The notes beneath the pieces were generated by a model that was given only the letters and a program-made list of their open reading frames with translations, had not been told where the DNA came from and ran no database searches. This document shows, piece by piece, positions 6,083 through 7,123 of a stretch of 7,123 nt of DNA (positions are counted from its first letter, which is position 1; every line of letters begins with the position of its first letter). The stretch comes from Labilithrix luteola (lineage in GTDB: Bacteria > Myxococcota_A > Polyangia > Polyangiales > Polyangiaceae). The stretch covers positions 1 to 7,123 of the forward strand of contig JAMFST010001259.1 in assembly GCA_026225435.1 (NCBI GenBank). The letters run 5' to 3'. The translations under genes and the position numbers were made by a program.

Positions 6083-6769
6083 ATGACCCCGCTGCGGATC
6101 TTCCTCCTGTCCCCCGCGCGGCTCGACGGGGTCCGCGCGCAGCAGCTCTTCGCGCCGAAGACGAGCTTCCCTCTCGCCCGGAACCTGCGCACCCGTGAGG
6201 GCGTGCCGCTGGGCGAGGTGTACCGTTTCCTGTCGAGCCTCTACTTCCGCGGCAAGCTGGCCTACGCGCGCCGCTTCGGTCGCCCGCCGTCCACCGATGA
6301 GGGCGACGAGGGCGACGAGGGCGGCGGATGGCTCGAGGCTGGTGCGCTCGTGATCACGCCCAGTCGCGGTCTGCTACCGCCCGACTCCCGCGTCTGTCTC
6401 GAGCACCTCGAAGAATTCCGCGAGGTCCCCATCGGCGCAACCGAGCCGCGCTTCCGCAAGCCCCTGGTGCGCGACGCGGCGCTGCTTCGCGAGGCTCTCG
6501 GCCCGGACGGCCAGGCCATCCTGCTCGGGAGCATCGCCACCCCCAAGTACACCCAGCCGCTCCGCGAGGCGCTCGGCGACCGCCTGATGTTCCCCAAGGA
6601 GCTGATTGGCCGCGGCGACATGAGCCGCGGGGGGCTCCTCCTGCGCTGCGTGGAGAGCGGCACCGAGCTCACTTACGAGCCCCTCGGGGACCTGCCACGC
6701 CGGGGACCTCGCCCGCCCAGGCTGGGGACGAAGCCGAATAAAAGATCCCCCGGTGATCCGCCACGTTGA
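6083..6769 (+). CDS. Conserved hypothetical protein, unknown function
   Basis: This 228-residue protein has no signal peptide or membrane helix and is predicted cytoplasmic. It opens with RIFLLSPARLDGVRAQQL, followed by LGEVYRFLSSLYFRGKLAYARRF (about 43-65), an acidic triple DEG repeat (72-80) and the block LVITPSRGLLPPD (89-101). Further along are PIGATEPRFRKPLVRDA (116-132) and ILLGSIATPKYTQPL (146-160). I have an impression of related uncharacterised myxobacterial proteins with the RIFLLSPA opening and the ITPSRGLLPP block, but I cannot give a function. R34, R56, R95 and K155 are among several basic residues in these blocks, so binding of a phosphate or nucleotide is possible but untested. 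The C-terminal 25 residues are Pro/Arg/Lys-rich and probably disordered. The start at 6083 keeps the conserved-looking N terminus; no clear ribosome-binding site precedes it. The 23-nt gap to the upstream gene allows co-transcription. Confidence 0.8.
   Translation: MTPLRIFLLSPARLDGVRAQQLFAPKTSFPLARNLRTREGVPLGEVYRFLSSLYFRGKLAYARRFGRPPSTDEGDEGDEGGGWLEAGALVITPSRGLLPPDSRVCLEHLEEFREVPIGATEPRFRKPLVRDAALLREALGPDGQAILLGSIATPKYTQPLREALGDRLMFPKELIGRGDMSRGGLLLRCVESGTELTYEPLGDLPRRGPRPPRLGTKPNKRSPGDPPR
6296..6322 (+). repeat. Three tandem 9-bp units encoding DEG-DEG-DEG
   Basis: Three in-frame 9-bp units (GATGAGGGC, then GACGAGGGC twice) differ by one silent base and encode an acidic linker at residues 72-80 of the hypothetical protein. 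Slippage would add or remove three residues without a frameshift. Confidence 0.7.
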
Positions 6770-6800
6770 GGGGTGTGGTCAAATTGCTGACAGGGGTGTG
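6769..6800 (+). repeat. Direct repeat AGGGGTGTG, two copies 23 bp apart
   Basis: AGGGGTGTG occurs at 6769-6777, overlapping the last base of the upstream stop codon, and again at 6792-6800. The 23-bp period is about two helical turns, which would suit two copies of a protein bound on the same DNA face. No known regulator site was recognised. Confidence 0.4.
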
Positions 6801-6822
6801 AATCCGCCCGGGGACGAGCCTC

Positions 6823-6849
6823 GGGACAACTTCCGGGCACGGTTGTCCC
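6823..6849 (+). repeat. 8-bp perfect inverted repeat (hairpin), possible transcript end
   Basis: GGGACAAC (6823-6830) and GTTGTCCC (6842-6849) are perfectly complementary around an 11-nt loop. This is the strongest hairpin in the intergenic stretch and lies 54 nt after the last stop codon. No run of T follows, so it is not a textbook Rho-independent terminator. It could still stabilise or end the upstream transcript, or act as an operator. Confidence 0.45.
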
Positions 6850-6862
6850 TCCATTGCCCCCG

Positions 6863-6888
6863 CCTGGGTTCGCCTTCCCGCCCCCAGG
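6863..6888 (+). repeat. 6-bp inverted repeat following the first hairpin
   Basis: CCTGGG (6863-6868) pairs with CCCAGG (6883-6888) around a 14-nt loop. It is short, but sits 13 nt after the 6823-6849 hairpin, giving a tandem stem-loop arrangement. The significance is uncertain. Confidence 0.25.
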
Positions 6889-6980
6889 GCAGCTCGATGG
6901 AAACCTCGGCCGTATCCCCGTCGATCGCGTTCTCCCCGGTTTCCACAGGCCCTACTGCGACCACTAGGATTTAATTAACT

Positions 6981-7000
6981 CTCTTCAGATCCCAGAAGAG
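6981..7000 (+). repeat. 6-bp inverted repeat next to the AT patch
   Basis: CTCTTC (6981-6986) pairs with GAAGAG (6995-7000) around an 8-nt loop, directly after the TTTAATTAA patch. It could be a regulator dyad near the dnaN promoter or a leader hairpin; the evidence is its symmetry and position only. Confidence 0.25.
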
Positions 7001-7101
7001 CGTCGAGCAGGTCCCTGGAGCGTCGGGCGTCACGGCCTCGGAATCTCTCGCCGGCAGTCTTGCGGTCGGGCGCCACCCCGGCCTAGAAGACGGCCAATTC
7101 G

Positions 7102-7123
7102 ATGGAGTTCACGGTAGCGAAGA
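7102..7123 (+). CDS. dnaN: Probable DNA polymerase III beta sliding clamp, first 7 codons
   Basis: The window ends seven codons into an open frame starting ATG-GAG-TTC and reading MEFTVAK. Sliding clamps commonly begin with M-[KEH]-F-[TR]-[VI] followed by a short charged stretch, so this fits the N terminus of DnaN, the ring that tethers the replicative polymerase to DNA. Support is limited to seven residues and to the long non-coding leader in front, which suits a gene with its own promoter. The ribosome-binding site is weak: AGAAGA at 7085-7090, 11 nt upstream. If the call is right, dnaN here does not directly follow dnaA. It could instead be an unrelated protein that starts by chance with this string. 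Confidence 0.5.

Larger units (their letters stand above)
6770..7101. other. Non-coding region upstream of probable dnaN
   Basis: These 332 bases hold no convincing gene on either strand; the open frames here are short and lack family-like sequence. The region contains a 9-bp direct repeat at its left edge, inverted repeats at 6823-6849, 6863-6888 and 6981-7000, and the AT patch TTTAATTAA around 6970-6978, unusual in this GC-rich sequence. Two weak DnaA-box-like 9-mers differ from TTATCCACA at two positions each: GTTTCCACA (6939-6947) and, on the complementary strand, TTGACCACA (6774-6782). The likely content is the 3' end of the upstream transcript plus the promoter and leader of the next gene. 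TAGGAT at 6965-6970 could be a -10 element, but no good -35 element accompanies it. Confidence 0.6.

Noticed and set aside
6823..6849. Intrinsic (Rho-independent) terminator
   Set aside because: The stem is good but the following bases (tccattgcccc) lack a T tract, so it is listed only as an inverted repeat with a possible role.
6753..6974. A 73-codon + strand frame and a 61-codon - strand frame in the intergenic region
   Set aside because: There is no ribosome-binding site, family-like sequence or supporting context; both are short and probably chance.
6770..7101. Replication origin (oriC)
   Set aside because: There are only two DnaA-box-like 9-mers, each with two mismatches, and one short AT patch. 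No cluster of good boxes is present, and dnaA is not seen.

Overview
This is a very GC-rich (roughly 70% by eye), gene-dense window with all supported genes on the + strand. The composition, the CxCxC-type CcmH domain and the style of the hypothetical proteins suggest a member of the Myxococcota (former Deltaproteobacteria). That placement is inference; there is no rRNA or other phylogenetic marker except the first few codons of a probable dnaN at the right edge.

Layout: (1) 2-736, the C-terminal two thirds of a fold-type I PLP aminotransferase, cut by the window edge. (2) 753-3689, a 978-residue protein joining a complete CcmF (cytochrome c haem lyase subunit) to a CcmH thioredox-type domain, with a signal-peptide-like segment between the two halves. 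(3) 3673-4605, a two-helix membrane protein with a cytoplasmic CcmI-like helical hairpin and a C-terminal zinc ribbon. (4) 4602-6059, a secreted and membrane-anchored beta-domain protein whose cytoplasmic tail carries a second copy of the same hairpin. (5) 6083-6769, a conserved protein of unknown function. (6) 6770-7101, a non-coding stretch with several small inverted and direct repeats. (7) 7102 to the edge, a start codon and six further residues fitting the N terminus of the DNA polymerase III sliding clamp DnaN.

Genes 2-4 overlap at their stop/start codons, so they are almost certainly co-transcribed and translationally coupled. They look like the haem-ligation end of a System I (Ccm) cytochrome c maturation pathway. 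CcmF and CcmH are one polypeptide, and no ordinary CcmI is present. Its cytoplasmic hairpin motif instead appears in two neighbours of otherwise unlike architecture. CcmA-E, CcmG and apocytochrome genes are not in the window. The aminotransferase 16 nt upstream and gene 5, 23 nt downstream, may share the transcript, but nothing visible links them functionally to cytochrome c maturation.

The most interesting content is the CcmF-CcmH fusion with a built-in signal peptide and the shared hairpin in the two proteins after it. No mobile element, CRISPR array, tRNA or rRNA was seen.
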